A stretch of DNA of 64,000 bases from positions 3,038,001 through 3,102,000 of the forward strand of contig JAULSU010000003.1 of NCBI GenBank assembly GCA_030512335.1, in the 5' to 3' direction. The notes under the pieces were generated by a model. It was not told where the DNA came from and did no database searches. It was given only the letters and a program-made list of their open reading frames with translations. Positions within the stretch are counted from its first letter, which is position 1, and each line of letters starts with the position of its first letter. This stretch comes from Immersiella caudata. Its lineage: Eukaryota > Ascomycota > Sordariomycetes > Sordariales > Lasiosphaeriaceae. Shown one piece after another: positions 1 to 11,015 of the stretch. The position numbers were made by a program, and so were the translations under genes.

Positions 1-2866
1 TCTCTGCCGCCGTAGCAGCGATTTGCTCGGGACGGTTGGCCTGGGATTGGCTGTCTCCTAGACGGTCATGGTAGTATCGGAAGAGGAAGGCGAAGGCCTG
101 GGCGAGGAGGTATTGCCTGTTCGTGGCCTGGCGTTTGAGAGCGTAGTGTAGGTATGCAAGACCGGTGGAGAGGTTGATGAGGCAATTGTGGGGGTCGAGG
201 GAGGCAGCGCGGGCGAAGTAGGAGAGGGCGTAGACGTAGGAGGTGGTGGAGAAGAGGATGTGGCCGTAGATGGTAAGCAGGCAAATGTCGAGGCCAATGT
301 CCTGCGGAGAGAGCTTTTGCGGCTGCTGGTCTTCGGGGTTGTCCGAACCCATCTGGTTGGTGCCCTTGAGCTGGATGTTGTCCATCGTCTTGATCTGACG
401 GAGGATGAACTTCTGCGCTGGGCCCGATGTATACCAGGACACCGGCGTCTGGCACACGCGACACATGGCTGCGAACATACGGTAGCTATCCGTACCAGGC
501 ATGTAGTCTCGCATGAAGTAGCGCGCAATAGCCACGCAAGTCTCCTCGTCCCCCGCGTACACTGCGCACGACGCCCACGCGATATGGATGAGAAATGTGT
601 TGTCAATCCCAGACCAGATGATTGAGTCCCTAGCGGCGTGGCAGACCACGTACGCTTCCCGTCGCTTGCCAGCCCGCACGAGTGTGAACGCATACTCGAG
701 AAAGATTTCCAGCCACTTGTCGAACGAGATACCTCGATGATCGGGCGGTAGGATCTTCATTGGGACTTTCGGTGCGGCACCCTCCTGGCCGTCGGCAGGT
801 GCAAGATTCTGTCGTAGACGCTCAGCCATGGCCGCCAGCTTCATGTTCCGAGCCGGTTTGGCCGCCTGGCCATGTACATCGCCTCCATAGCCAAGATACT
901 TGATGTACTTGTCCCACGGATAGAAATCCTTGTACGAGCGGAAGTCGTCGATGAGGTCCTTTGCCGCCCTCATCCACGTCGCAATCGCCTGCTCATCACC
1001 AGCAGCAAAGCCCTCCTTCACCTCTTCCATCAGCTGGAAGTTTTTAGCCGCCTCAGCCGCCATTTCTAGATCCTGCTGCCTCCTCTTCTCGGCATTGATG
1101 AGGCGACGGGGTATGTAGTTAGACCTCCTTTGGCCCTCCTTCTTCTCCCGTGGCTTCCTTGGGCCTCTGGGTCCAATACGACGCCGTCGTTTGGTACCGT
1201 CTCCCCTCTTCAGTTCAAGATTCAAAGCCTGTCGAACGAGAAGGAAGGCCTCTTCTCGACCCTCCTGCTCTTGCTCGTCCTCGTACATATTTGCCAGCTG
1301 TACGCGGGCTTCGATGTGATCGTTGTCGTCTTCGATGGCCGCGATAAAGCACTCTTCGGCTGCAGACTTGTCTCCCAACATCATGTGGCACCTACCCTGT
1401 ATGACCAGAATGTCTGCATCCACTGCCACCTCCCCACCCTTCACCGCGATCTCCTTGTAGAAATTGACGTACCGCAGCGCCTCAGCCGGCTGTTCTCTCT
1501 CCACCAAGGCGCTCGCAATCTCCTTCAAGCAGTCCGGGAAGTCCATGAAGTCGCCCATCGCTGTCTCCGCCTCTGGGTCAAGCAGTCTCAGATGCAGCAT
1601 CGCCTCGTAGTCGTGCCCGAGTTTGCACCTGTAGACATAAAGCTTTGCCCTCAAATCCACCGGTAGTCCCTGACCGTACGAGTCTTGCGGGAACCTCGCC
1701 GGCTCAAAGTCCGGCACCTGAATGCGCCGATCATCGTGCAAATCCCACTCCCTGTCATCGTTCGCCCATCGATCCCAGAACGCCTCCTCCCTCCTGCTCA
1801 GCAACCACCTCGATACCTCCTTCAACTGCTGCGCACCCTCCTCCCACTGCTCCAAAATGCCGAAGAACTCCAAGTAAATCCTCAAGTCCGACCACTCAAA
1901 CCTTCCCTCCTCAGCCTCCACCGTCCCCTCCCCCATCAAGTAATCAATCACATACCTATACGCCTTCTTCGCCGCCTCCGCTCCCTTCTTCGCGTCTCTC
2001 GCATCGAGTGCCACATCCGCCATATTCCTCACCGTCCGAATATTCAGCGGCCTATACCCCAACGCCTTCTGGTACTGCACCAGCGCCTGCCCCGCATGCC
2101 CCTGCATCATCAGCACATCGGCCTTCCCCGTTCTCGCCTCTATATTCGTCTTATCCGCCGTCAACGCGCACGAATAACACGTCAGCGCCCTTTCCAGCGC
2201 CAAGCTCTTCTCCGGCCCATCCTCCATCTCATCCACCCCGTGAAGCGCATACAGCGCCGCGCTGATCCACGAGGGCACATTCTTGGGCACCAGGTGCGCC
2301 GCCGTCATCAGGCACATTGTCGCCTTCTCCCTATCCCCCAGCTCGTCGTGCACCGTGCTCAACAGCGTCCACGCGTTGTACGTCTCGCTGTTAATCCGAA
2401 TAATCTCCTTGATCATCTGAATCGTATCCTCATACTCCTTCCTCTCAAACGCCTCCTTTGCGTGCGAGAGTCGAAACAAAATATCCGGCGTTGGCTTTGC
2501 CGCCTTGCGCGGACCCAGCTTCTTCCCCTTGCGGTTCGGCCTCGTACCGACTTTGTTAACGGGTGCCAAAGGAACGAGATACACCGACGCTGGGATATCG
2601 GTGCGCTGCTGGGCGACGAAAGCCTCACGCTGGGCATCATATCTGGCGATGTTTGCCGCCAACTCGAGGTCATCTGACGAGGGATCTGAGATTTCGCTGG
2701 CGACATATTCGTTATCATCGTCTTCTAAGTCAGCGTGGGTGTCGTCCATTTGGTGGGTGTTGGTATGTGGTGGTCCTCTGAGCGCGGGGTCTAGGTTGCT
2801 AGCATCGTAGTTGTCCGCGAGACGCGGGTCCACGGGGACCGAGTCGAGGTCCATCATGTCTGCCAT
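1..2866 (-). CDS. TFC4: TFIIIC subunit Tfc4/Sfc4 (tau131-type TPR protein), 3' end outside window
   Basis: One open frame of 955 codons runs from the ATG at 2866 (MADMMDLDSVPVDPRLADN) off the left edge, so the C-terminus is missing. The known family is about 1000 residues, so under 100 residues are probably lost. An acidic N-terminus (to about residue 65) is followed by a basic GTRPNRKGKKLGPRK stretch and then TPR repeats, such as the one with EAFERKEYEDTIQMIKEIIR. The protein has the TPR - basic linker (RRRRIGPRGPRKPREKK) - TPR layout of the TFIIIC assembly subunit. The family bridges box A/B-bound TFIIIC to TFIIIB at tRNA and 5S genes in the nucleus. No intron is needed in the visible part. 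The plus-strand frames over this region are shadows. Confidence 0.9.
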   Translation of the reverse strand, partial: MADMMDLDSVPVDPRLADNYDASNLDPALRGPPHTNTHQMDDTHADLEDDDNEYVASEISDPSSDDLELAANIARYDAQREAFVAQQRTDIPASVYLVPLAPVNKVGTRPNRKGKKLGPRKAAKPTPDILFRLSHAKEAFERKEYEDTIQMIKEIIRINSETYNAWTLLSTVHDELGDREKATMCLMTAAHLVPKNVPSWISAALYALHGVDEMEDGPEKSLALERALTCYSCALTADKTNIEARTGKADVLMMQGHAGQALVQYQKALGYRPLNIRTVRNMADVALDARDAKKGAEAAKKAYRYVIDYLMGEGTVEAEEGRFEWSDLRIYLEFFGILEQWEEGAQQLKEVSRWLLSRREEAFWDRWANDDREWDLHDDRRIQVPDFEPARFPQDSYGQGLPVDLRAKLYVYRCKLGHDYEAMLHLRLLDPEAETAMGDFMDFPDCLKEIASALVEREQPAEALRYVNFYKEIAVKGGEVAVDADILVIQGRCHMMLGDKSAAEECFIAAIEDDNDHIEARVQLANMYEDEQEQEGREEAFLLVRQALNLELKRGDGTKRRRRIGPRGPRKPREKKEGQRRSNYIPRRLINAEKRRQQDLEMAAEAAKNFQLMEEVKEGFAAGDEQAIATWMRAAKDLIDDFRSYKDFYPWDKYIKYLGYGGDVHGQAAKPARNMKLAAMAERLRQNLAPADGQEGAAPKVPMKILPPDHRGISFDKWLEIFLEYAFTLVRAGKRREAYVVCHAARDSIIWSGIDNTFLIHIAWASCAVYAGDEETCVAIARYFMRDYMPGTDSYRMFAAMCRVCQTPVSWYTSGPAQKFILRQIKTMDNIQLKGTNQMGSDNPEDQQPQKLSPQDIGLDICLLTIYGHILFSTTSYVYALSYFARAASLDPHNCLINLSTGLAYLHYALKRQATNRQYLLAQAFAFLFRYYHDRLGDSQSQANRPEQIAATAAE

Positions 2867-3603
2867 GATTGCAGCTCAAAACGGAATCCTTCGTTTGGCA
2901 GTCGGCAGGCACGTTGAAAATACCTGGTTTTTTTAACCTTGGAAAGAGAGAGATGAGGCGGGTAGGTGAGAGTGTGGATCTTGTTACCCGGTTTTCCTGC
3001 CGTGGGGTGTGCATGCAGGGTATTAATGAAACTTTTTTTCCCGTCTGATCGGTCCACGGCAGAGGTTACGTAGTCTGAAACAGGAACGCGTGCAGATATA
3101 CCGGATGAGAATGGAGATCCAGAAGCTGAAAGTCCCAGGTACTTTTGTGTTGAGGGCGAATGGGTGTCCGGTTGCTTTCCAAACGTTGAATTTCCAACGT
3201 TGTTGACCCACTGTCCTAATGCACCGTTTTTGGCACAGTGCCGTAACATCTCAGCGCCCTGGAACTTTATTGGAAAGTTATTTTTCATCCTTTTCATCGA
3301 TAGTCTGCTAAAACTCAATATCCGCTCTGTTCACGCGCGACTGTCTTATGTACGAGAGAGTTCTATTCCCATATAGCTGGAGATTGGAACTGCCAGAGAG
3401 AGCGTTTCTGGAGATGTCATCAAAATGGCTTTTGCAACCATCCACACCACTGGATCTTCCAGCTCCGATATGTCGCTCGTCCCATCTGCCCCATGCACTT
3501 CATGAATGTCAACCAGCGCCCAAAAATAAGAAGCGTCGCGTGCCCACCCGCGTCGCTACTAAATGATAATGCTATGCTTCGTTTCGTGTGATCATGCCGA
3601 AGC
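2867..3603. other. Intergenic region, 5' of TFC4 and 3' of vts1
   Basis: About 740 bases that contain the promoter/leader of TFC4 and the 3' flank of vts1. I see no conserved reading frame, RNA gene or repeat here. Confidence 0.6.
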
Positions 3604-5556
3604 TCAGTTCAGCTTGCCATCCTTCCTGGCCTCTGCACTATGAGTCAGTTTTTATTCTCTGAAAACGGGGCTGGCTGACTTACCCTTGACCTGCTCGAAA
3701 ACCTTGAGCATCTTGCGGCGGGCACCCAGAGCGTTCACACCACGGTCCTCAAGCTGCTTGTCATCCAGCTCGATGAGGTCCGTCCACTTCATGTCCTTCA
3801 AGTTGTCTGTGTACTTGTGAAGGCGCAGGCTTCGGAGCCAGCTCGGAATGTCCTGCAAAAGTGTGGGATCGGTCGGGTCCTCCGGGGGCTTTGAGCTGCC
3901 CCGACGACCGCGCGGCGATCTGCCGCGAACCATGTCGGAGTGATCCGAGAGGTAGCCTTCGTGGTGGCCACCGAGGCCAAATTGGGCCAGATTCACAGGA
4001 GCCAGTCCATTGTTCATGAGAGGAGACGTGCCATCATAAGCGCTCAAGAAACCATTGTTCTGAGGGGAAGTAAAAGCGAGCGAGGGAGCGTAGTTCGGCA
4101 CCGGCATGCCAGGCGAGTTGGGGCGCGAACGGCCGCCAAAACTCAAGTTGGGCTGCTGCTGCATGGTGGCGAAAACCTGGTCCCGGCTCACGATCTGTCC
4201 GTGCTCGTTGATCATAACCACGTTAGCACCAGGCAAACCTTGAGGACCTGGCGACAGAGGACCTTGGTTTTGGCCAGGTGCATCGTTGGATCGAGCACGT
4301 CGGTACTTGCGGACATCATCCAGCGCGAATCGGTTGTTAACCGTGGAAAGCGCCGCGAGCTTCATAGCAGTAGCGTTGGCAACCATGTCAGCGTTGTTAC
4401 CCTGGTTCTGTTGGAACGAAGGGACCATGGGCGTATTGACCATCGAGGCCCAGTTACCACCGCCATTGTTGTAGGGCGAGAGAAGGGGCAGGTCCGCCAT
4501 CGATTGCTCGGCGGTCGTCAGAGTGGTGCTCTGGATGTTGGTGTTGCCAGAGATCTGAGGCGGCCGCGGCGAACGCAATCCACCGCTGGACGGAGGAGGT
4601 TGAACGAACTGGCCCATGGGGGGCTGGCCAGAAGAGGACGACTTCGGGCGATTCGCATCGTTGGGTCCCCAGGGCGAGGCAGGATTCTGACCATTGGGGT
4701 CGTCCTTGGGGGCCGAGATGGTCGGGGCCACCAGCGAGTTGCGGTTGTCCATCGCAAGGCTATTGCGAGTCGAAGTGGGCGGATTGCCAGTCTGCTGAGT
4801 GAACTTGGCCTTCTCAGTGGCAATGGCAGCCGCAGCATCAGGGAACATCTTGTTGATAGTCGACGAATCGAGGCCGGACTGCCTCTTCGCGGCAGCACCT
4901 GCCGACGGGCGGGCCATGGAGTTGCGGGCCGACTCCACGTTCAGCTTGCTCATAGCATCGCTGAGACGGTTGGACATGGGATCTAGGAACCTCGAGTTAG
5001 CCTTGACATCCAGTTTCGAGTGAGTTTGGCAAAACAAACCCTTGTCAAAGTTTGCAGGCGAAAGAACACCCGAGAACGGGTGATTCTTGCCCATCTGCTG
5101 TAGAACCTGAATGAAGAAGCGAATCTGAACCTGGGTGGTCTGCTGCAGGAGCGCATAGAGCGCAGCTGTCCGCTCAGCTTCACTGAGAACCCTAAACCAC
5201 TGCTCGATGGCGGCCAGCTCGTCCTTGAAGTCCTGGTCCAGCGTTGCCGCCGCCATCTCTTCCAGAGTAGTCTCATACTGATCGATATCGGCAATCCATT
5301 GCTGGGCAAGCTTATCCTGGGGATCAATCTCGGCATTGCCCTGGCCCTGGCTCGACTGTGTCTGGCCGTAGAAGTCGGAGGACGGGCGCATGCGGGAGGT
5401 CGCAGCGGCCTGGCTCGTCAGCGCCGCGACATCTGCCGACGCACGGAGGCTGTGATTGTTGCCCACAGGACGCGAGGAGGGAGGTCTCAGCGAAGAGACG
5501 TTCGAGGCCTCGGGAGTGCTGTTGCGGTTGCTCATGATGTTGGACATGTTGAGCAT
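3604..5556 (-). CDS. VTS1: Vts1/Smaug-family SAM-domain RNA-binding protein
   Basis: Exons 5556-3684 and 3632-3604, joined across a 51-nt intron (GTAAGT...CTGAC...TGCAG), give 633 residues. If the intron is read through, the frame ends in GKSASPVFRE; the spliced end EQVKEARKDGKLN fits the family better. The C-terminal SAM domain (PSWLRSLRLHKYTDNLKDMKWTDL... to KVFEQVK) is the RNA-hairpin-binding module of Vts1/Smaug, which recruits deadenylases to mRNAs carrying a CNGG loop. An N-terminal helical region (about 75-180, DPQDKLAQQWIADIDQYETTLEEM) and a long Ser/Pro/Asn-rich linker precede it. The first in-frame ATG is at 5556 (MLNMSNIMSNRN); MSN at 5547 is an alternative. A long gene-free region lies upstream. 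Confidence 0.92.
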
Positions 5557-7859
5557 TATCGGAACCGTGTGTAGGAACGAGGCGCAAAAAGTCAAGTGTG
5601 TAGCGAGATGCCTCTAATGATGCCAGGGAAGACTTGAAGTGAATCGATGTTGAGGGTAGCCGGGGGCTCGGTGCCAGGAAAAGGTGAAACGAGGCAAGCG
5701 GCTGTTCAGAGAATTTAGTTTATGGCTGGGCGATCATGGTGGCCAGGGGTGTGTGGTGCAGTGTTTCGTGATGGGAAAAGGACCGGTATCAATGCAATGG
5801 GGAAAGAACGACCGAACATACCTATACTGGCTCACAATGGTGTCTAAAGTTGAGGTGAATACTCGTGAGGACGTGAGTCGATTAAGGTAGGTAGCGCAGT
5901 AGAAGAATGGTGGACGTGACTTTCGAAGTCGACGCGCCAAAACAACGTTAAAAAGGTTGCGCGCGAAAATCCGAAAGCTCCTGCAGTTTACCGGCTGGCC
6001 TCAAAGGAGTCGAAAATTCTTCGCGAAAACCTGGGATTTCAGCGATGGCAAGGGTCTGGATCCAGAGGCGTCAGCAATAGGCAGCCATCAGCGCTGTTTG
6101 TGGATTATAGGGCAGGAACTGTAATCGTGAGTTCGGATGAGATGAAAATCTGGGAGTTGCCTAGAAGACGGGACAGCTCTTCACATGGCTCTTGAGTCGA
6201 TGTCGTCGCCAATTCAGCCATCGAACATGGTGTGAATAGAGGACTCTGTAGGATGTCCGTCTTCGAGGCTGTAGGCAGGGGACCTGAGGGGAAGGGAGAG
6301 GCAGAGCGACCCACCCATGCTTCGGCACTATTCAAGAATCCGACGCGAAGAGAACGGAGCGACAGTCGCTATCTCCAGCCTGACCGATGGGAGCGTCGGT
6401 CGTAGGGTGGTGAAAGGCTTGTCGGGACGCTGGCGGAGGGAGAGGGAAATGTATGTATAGGGGCGCTGTCTCGGTGGTGATGGGGGGCCAAGAATAAAAG
6501 GCTGCCCCCGAAATAAAAGGACTTCAGCGCCGCGCTAGGTCACAGCTGAAGTCGGTGTCGGTTGGCCCGTGCCGTCACGTCGTCGAATCCAATGGGTGAG
6601 ACCCGACCGTTTCGCCTACGAATCGGAGCCTCCACACTCCACAAGTCACTAGCGAAGACGACACACCCAGCCAAGGCTGCCACTCTGCTTCAAGCCACGC
6701 AGATCCGTGACCAAGTGTAGATCTAGGATTTATCTAAGAGACAGTGATCGCAGCTTTCTGACGACCCTAAGCCCGGTGGCCCCATTCATAAACACTTCTG
6801 CTCAACAAGCGACTGTGTCATGTCGGGGTATCCACTTTGAACTGAGGCCAGGGGAGCGTCTTCCCTGGTAGGTAGGTCTAGTACGACCCACAAGTTGCGA
6901 CGGCCGGGTGCCGCCAGAGGATTTTCAGACCTCCAGGCGGCGTGTCCGGGGCAGTGTTGAGAGCCAGTGACTTGGGGGTTGGTTTACGTGTTGTCCAGCT
7001 TGTTCTCCCGTTAGCACTCAGCTGGGTCGGTTGAGGTCATAAGGCTGTCGCCACCAAATAGACGAGTCGTTCCAGAAAACGGCCCTCGAGTCTGATGAAC
7101 ACAACGGCGGTGTCAGGGGACACCTTACAAGCTGACGCCCCCTGTGACCTGAGGTTGGTCGAGGGCGGGCTAAGCAATGTCCAAACAGGAAATTCATGGC
7201 GACAGTCTAAGGGATGGTCGATTGGGAGGCAGGCCAGCATATGTACTAAAACAAATACATTGGTAACTTCCTGGCCCAGCCGTGCCGTTTGTTTCTCGCT
7301 GAGAAGGTTCCTCCATGGGATACCTCGACAAACCGACAGCCCACTTCAAAATTAAACATCAGTTGTTGCAGTGTCGGTATGTTGCACCAGCTTTCATGCA
7401 CCAAAGCTCTCTGGTGAGTGGAGAGCAGGGTGTTTGGTAATAGCAAGGCGATTTCTCTTGGCACGAAGAATTATCCTTCAGCATAATGAGCGTAGGTAGA
7501 AGCTCAGTGCTGTACACACTAATGCCGTTGTGGTTTGAGGGGAGGGGAAAGGGAAGGGGGGCCGGGGGCAGGGGACAAATGTCGTGAGTGGAGGATGTGA
7601 TGCTTGGGTAGACGGTGGTGAAGGCTGGGCGAGTCCAGGAACGATCAGTCACATCGGATGCCATACCACGAATATCTCGTCTTGTTTGGGACGCTGCTGG
7701 GTAGAGTCCGCCTCTCGCAGGAGGTATTGCATTCCGTTGAATGACGCCGCAGATAACAACTCGAATAGCCGGCCCAGTGCGGTGCATTTTATTGCATCGT
7801 AAATTTCCTCGTGAAGGTCATATCCGTTTGATGGCTCCCCAGTCGCTCGCAAACAAGAA
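5557..7859. other. Long gene-free region upstream of vts1
   Basis: About 2.3 kb between the vts1 start and the eL29 stop. It should hold the vts1 promoter and leader and the eL29 3' flank. The only structure I note is a duplicated AATAAAAGG at 6493-6501 and 6512-6520. None of the frames looks conserved. Confidence 0.5.
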
Positions 7860-8237
7860 TCAAGCCGTCTCCCTCTTGCCCTCCTTGAACTCCTTCTGTG
7901 AGGTGCGTTAGTACTGCGAGCTCGAGTATGGACGTCGTGCTCGGAGCGTACCAGCGCCTTGGCGGTGCCGTGGAGAGCGTGCCTGTGGTTGCGGCGGAAC
8001 TTGGGATCGGTGCCATTCAGGGACGGGTATCTCGAAGTCTTAGGCTTCTTGATGCTGCAAAATCGTCTGTCAGCAACTCCAATGTCGTAGGTTCGTCCTG
8101 GTGGCAGAGCCGTACCCGTTCCTGTGCGCCTTGCGCGACTGGTTGTGCTGAGACGAGTTCTTGGACTCTGTCGATGCAAGTCAGCGATCTGGAGCAAACT
8201 GAATGCTTGTGCGGGAAACAGGCGACATACTGGCCAT
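7860..8237 (-). CDS. RPL29: 60S ribosomal protein eL29
   Basis: Four short exons, 8237-8231, 8167-8116, 8054-7952 and 7895-7860, join to 65 residues, the normal size for fungal eL29. The protein begins MAKSKNSSQHNQSRKAHRNG and continues IKKPKTSRYPSLNGTDPKFR, NHRHALHGTAKAL and KEFKEGKRETA. This is a basic, His/Lys/Arg-rich large-subunit protein. Introns are 63, 61 and 56 nt with GTATGT, GTACGG and GTACGC donors and CAG acceptors. The first coding exon is only 7 nt (ATGGCCA), so Lys3 is split by the first intron. The minus frame across the introns is accidentally open in part, so the gene is easy to miss. Its start lies about 360 bases from the stop of the peroxisomal carrier, on the same strand. 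Confidence 0.93.
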
Positions 8238-8594
8238 TGCGACGAGTTTTCCGGCTCCGAGTGAATGCGATGGTGGGAGTCTTTAAGGAAAGCTGGTGCA
8301 AGATCGAGGGAGTATATTTGCAAGCCCACAAATTGGCTGGAGAAATTTGGGTGCCCTAACTCGTCTGTGGCTAGTGGGGCATTTGCGCCACATCAATGTA
8401 GTGGGGTTCGGGTTTCTGGGCAATTGATCTGATTGGACAAGTTTCCCTCATGTTGGCAGTGACATTCAATATCACTTCAAACTTCATGCAATCGATTTCA
8501 TTGTGGGAGAATATAGTCTATCCGGAGCCTATATATACAGTTTACATCAAGAACGCTGGTCAACTCAGGCAGTATGGCATGTCATTATGGCAGT
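8238..8594. other. Promoter region of RPL29 / 3' flank of ANT1
   Basis: About 360 bases between two minus-strand genes. They presumably carry the eL29 promoter and the carrier terminator. No other feature is seen. Confidence 0.5.
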
Positions 8595-9802
8595 TTATTT
8601 GATCATCACTGGCGCCGAAGCCTTTGCCGCGGCTGCGAAGCTTGTTGCGGTCTTGAGTTGCCTCAACCGCAGGGTCTGGAGGTACCGAACAAAGAGGACG
8701 AAAAGCAACTCAACACTGTATTCGCAAGTCAGTCATAACGTCCCAGGGCAAGCATCCCAGATTCTTTCAAACGTACCGCTCTTTTGTCATCATCAAGATA
8801 CCCTGGACCAACAAACCCTTGAGGAGCTGCGGCCCCATGCCCTTGAACAGGCTCTTGGCACCTTCATTGTCAATGATGAACTGCATCACCTCGATGAAGC
8901 TCTTGAAGGGCTTCCCCTGTCTGGATGGCGGTGGCCTTGACTGGAGCCCCACCTTCGCTACGATCAAGGGTTGAGTGGCGATCGTAGCCAACGACTTCGA
9001 CATCGCGCCAAGCACTGGAAGGTATTCAGCATTGCGATAATTCGGGTAGTCGATCAAGGGCTTCACTCACTAAATGCCTCCCAGGGCTTCAGATTCGTCT
9101 TGCCGGGGAAGATGATATCTTTCAAACGCTCATACGCGCCATATGTGATGGCAGGGTTGATAACTAGGACCAAGCTAGCCTTGAGACCTCTCCAAAGGCC
9201 GCTGACGCCATCTTCACTGTTGACGACCTCCTGGGCAGTCTCGAAAAAGCCCTTCCGGTCGGCTGCTTTCTGGGTTTGTTGGCGGGTGGTTATGACAGCA
9301 ACGGGAATGGTGAAGAGCTGCGCCAGGGCTCCAGCGACGGCGCCGAGAGACAGCTCAACAACAGTCGAAGGCTGGGTGGTCGACTTGTGGTAGCGGAAAT
9401 AGACGCTACGAACTACTGAGTACCAATAAAAGTAGGCAAAATTCGTCGAGGCGACTCCGGCCAGAGAGCCGGCCATACCGGCATAAAGGCCGGCCACTCC
9501 ATCGGCAGATGCGATCTTGCTCACCGCGTCCCACGTCGAGGTGTAGTGCGGCTCATCGAAGTGTCCTTTGGTCGCCTCGCTGGGCTTCACTTGGACCTGC
9601 AGTTTTGTCTTGACGCTACATGGTGCCAGCGCGGTCAGCCGCTAGCAAGAGAGAGAGAGAGGGAGGGAGAAAGAAATGGGGAGCGGCGCTTCACATACAG
9701 ATCCAGCGGATAGACGAGCGAATTGGCAAACACAGCGCCGGCAGCTCCTGCGGTCGCTCGGCCCCAGGGCCCAATCGGGGCTGGTTTCGACTGCGCACCC
9801 AT
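8595..9802 (-). CDS. ANT1: Peroxisomal adenine nucleotide transporter (mitochondrial carrier family)
   Basis: Exons 9802-9699, 9615-9071, 9014-8777 and 8715-8595 give 335 residues starting MGAQSKPAPIGPWGRATAGA. The three carrier repeats are visible: YPLDLVKTKLQVQVK at the end of helix 1, a degenerate second signature (IPVAVITTRQQ) and QPLIVAKVGLQS in the third repeat. The GLYAGMAGSLAGVASTNFAY and GLWRGLKASLVLVINPAITY segments are typical of the Ant1/PMP47 branch. The family exchanges cytosolic ATP for peroxisomal AMP/ADP, feeding acyl-CoA synthesis before beta-oxidation. Introns are 83, 56 and 61 nt. The frame extends upstream only to TTG, so the ATG at 9802 is used. The second intron is placed so that A|TG rebuilds a Met before LGAMSK. 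Confidence 0.9.
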
Positions 9803-11015
9803 CACGATAGCCTCAACGCCTTGCGCAGGGCTCGTGATCGTCAATTGCGCGACTCGTTCTCGGGTTGCGAAGGGCTAGAACAGCAGCGACGTAAAGCGGG
9901 TTCGGTCTTTTGAGCAGACGGACGTCACGGCCGGTTAAATAAATCCCGAATGCGGATGTCAGCCACGGCTGTTGAGCTCACGGGCAGCAGCGGCGTTCGG
10001 AAACACTGCACGAGGAATTCAAGCTCAAAAAACAAGCCCTCGGGATGAAACTCGGTGAGATAATAAGAGATACGCGTGTAGTTCACCCGTACACGAGGAT
10101 TTCATTGTCAACCGGCATGGGCCGATAGTGTAGGTATAGGTGTAAGAGCTCCGCCTGTGATGCAATCGGTGGGAGATAGCCGAGGTTCGGCTGGAAGGAG
10201 CGACCCAGCGTCCTAGCCCCCAAGGTGCTGTGTAAAATACCCCACCATCCAGCGGCTTGTGGCAATGACTGAATCGCTTCGAGACATGCATCACGGGATT
10301 GAATCGACAAAACAACAGTCTAGGCTGGATCATGGCCTTCTCGCAGATTCATTGCATGCGAATCCGGCGTTCGCATATATTGCGTCACTTGAACAACAGA
10401 ATCCCCTGAAAAGGGCAGACTGCTCGACAAATGATTGCCCCGCACTGGACGGGAGACCATGTGCCGTCAATTTTCTCTCCGCGCGTCCACGGCTGGCCTC
10501 AGCTGCCGACGGAGCGAGCTCTGCAGCGTTTCTCCGCCCCCGACCAGCGACCAAGACTGGGAGACAGGGCCGAGAGACACTTGCAGTAGGGACTAGCTGC
10601 GGAGCCCTGCCCCTGAGCTTCCAGCGGGATCCAGAAACGACACCCGACCCCACGGACGGCAGCTGCTCTCCACGCCGACATCAGCCTCCTAGCCTCATAC
10701 ACACTGCCCAGCGTTCTCAGCCCGGGAAGCCTTGAACCTTTGCGCCGTGCGCGCCGGCAGGAACAAGGCCAAGTGCTGCGATGCAGCGCACCACATTGCT
10801 AGAGCTTGGCGATCACCTCTCGACCCGTCGATTGTCTCCCTATCCCTCCCGTTTGCTACTAGATGCTCGAATCGAGCTAGTCTATCGAGGTCTTGCATGT
10901 CTTATGTGACGATTTATTTCTCGCAGGTGATGCCCGCATTTTGTTTCCCTCGCGTCCCCGCCTGAGGACATGCACCATCCACACGCATCACGCCGCCCGT
11001 TCTTGTGCCGCATCG
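9803..11015. other. Divergent intergenic region between ANT1 and palB
   Basis: About 1.2 kb between two diverging genes. It should hold both promoters. Several short frames are open (for example 10083-10310 on the minus strand), but none begins with ATG or is recognisable. Confidence 0.5.

Noticed and set aside
1685..2677. 330-codon plus frame over TFC4
   Set aside because: The minus strand encodes TPR repeats here; the plus frame is compositional.
3940..4986. 348-codon plus frame antisense to vts1
   Set aside because: Rich in Arg, Gly, His and Val with no motif, lying over the conserved vts1 exon in the opposite strand; a shadow frame.
10083..10310. Minus frame with plausible amino-acid mix upstream of palB
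   Set aside because: It lacks an ATG, and I found no upstream exon or known motif to support it.
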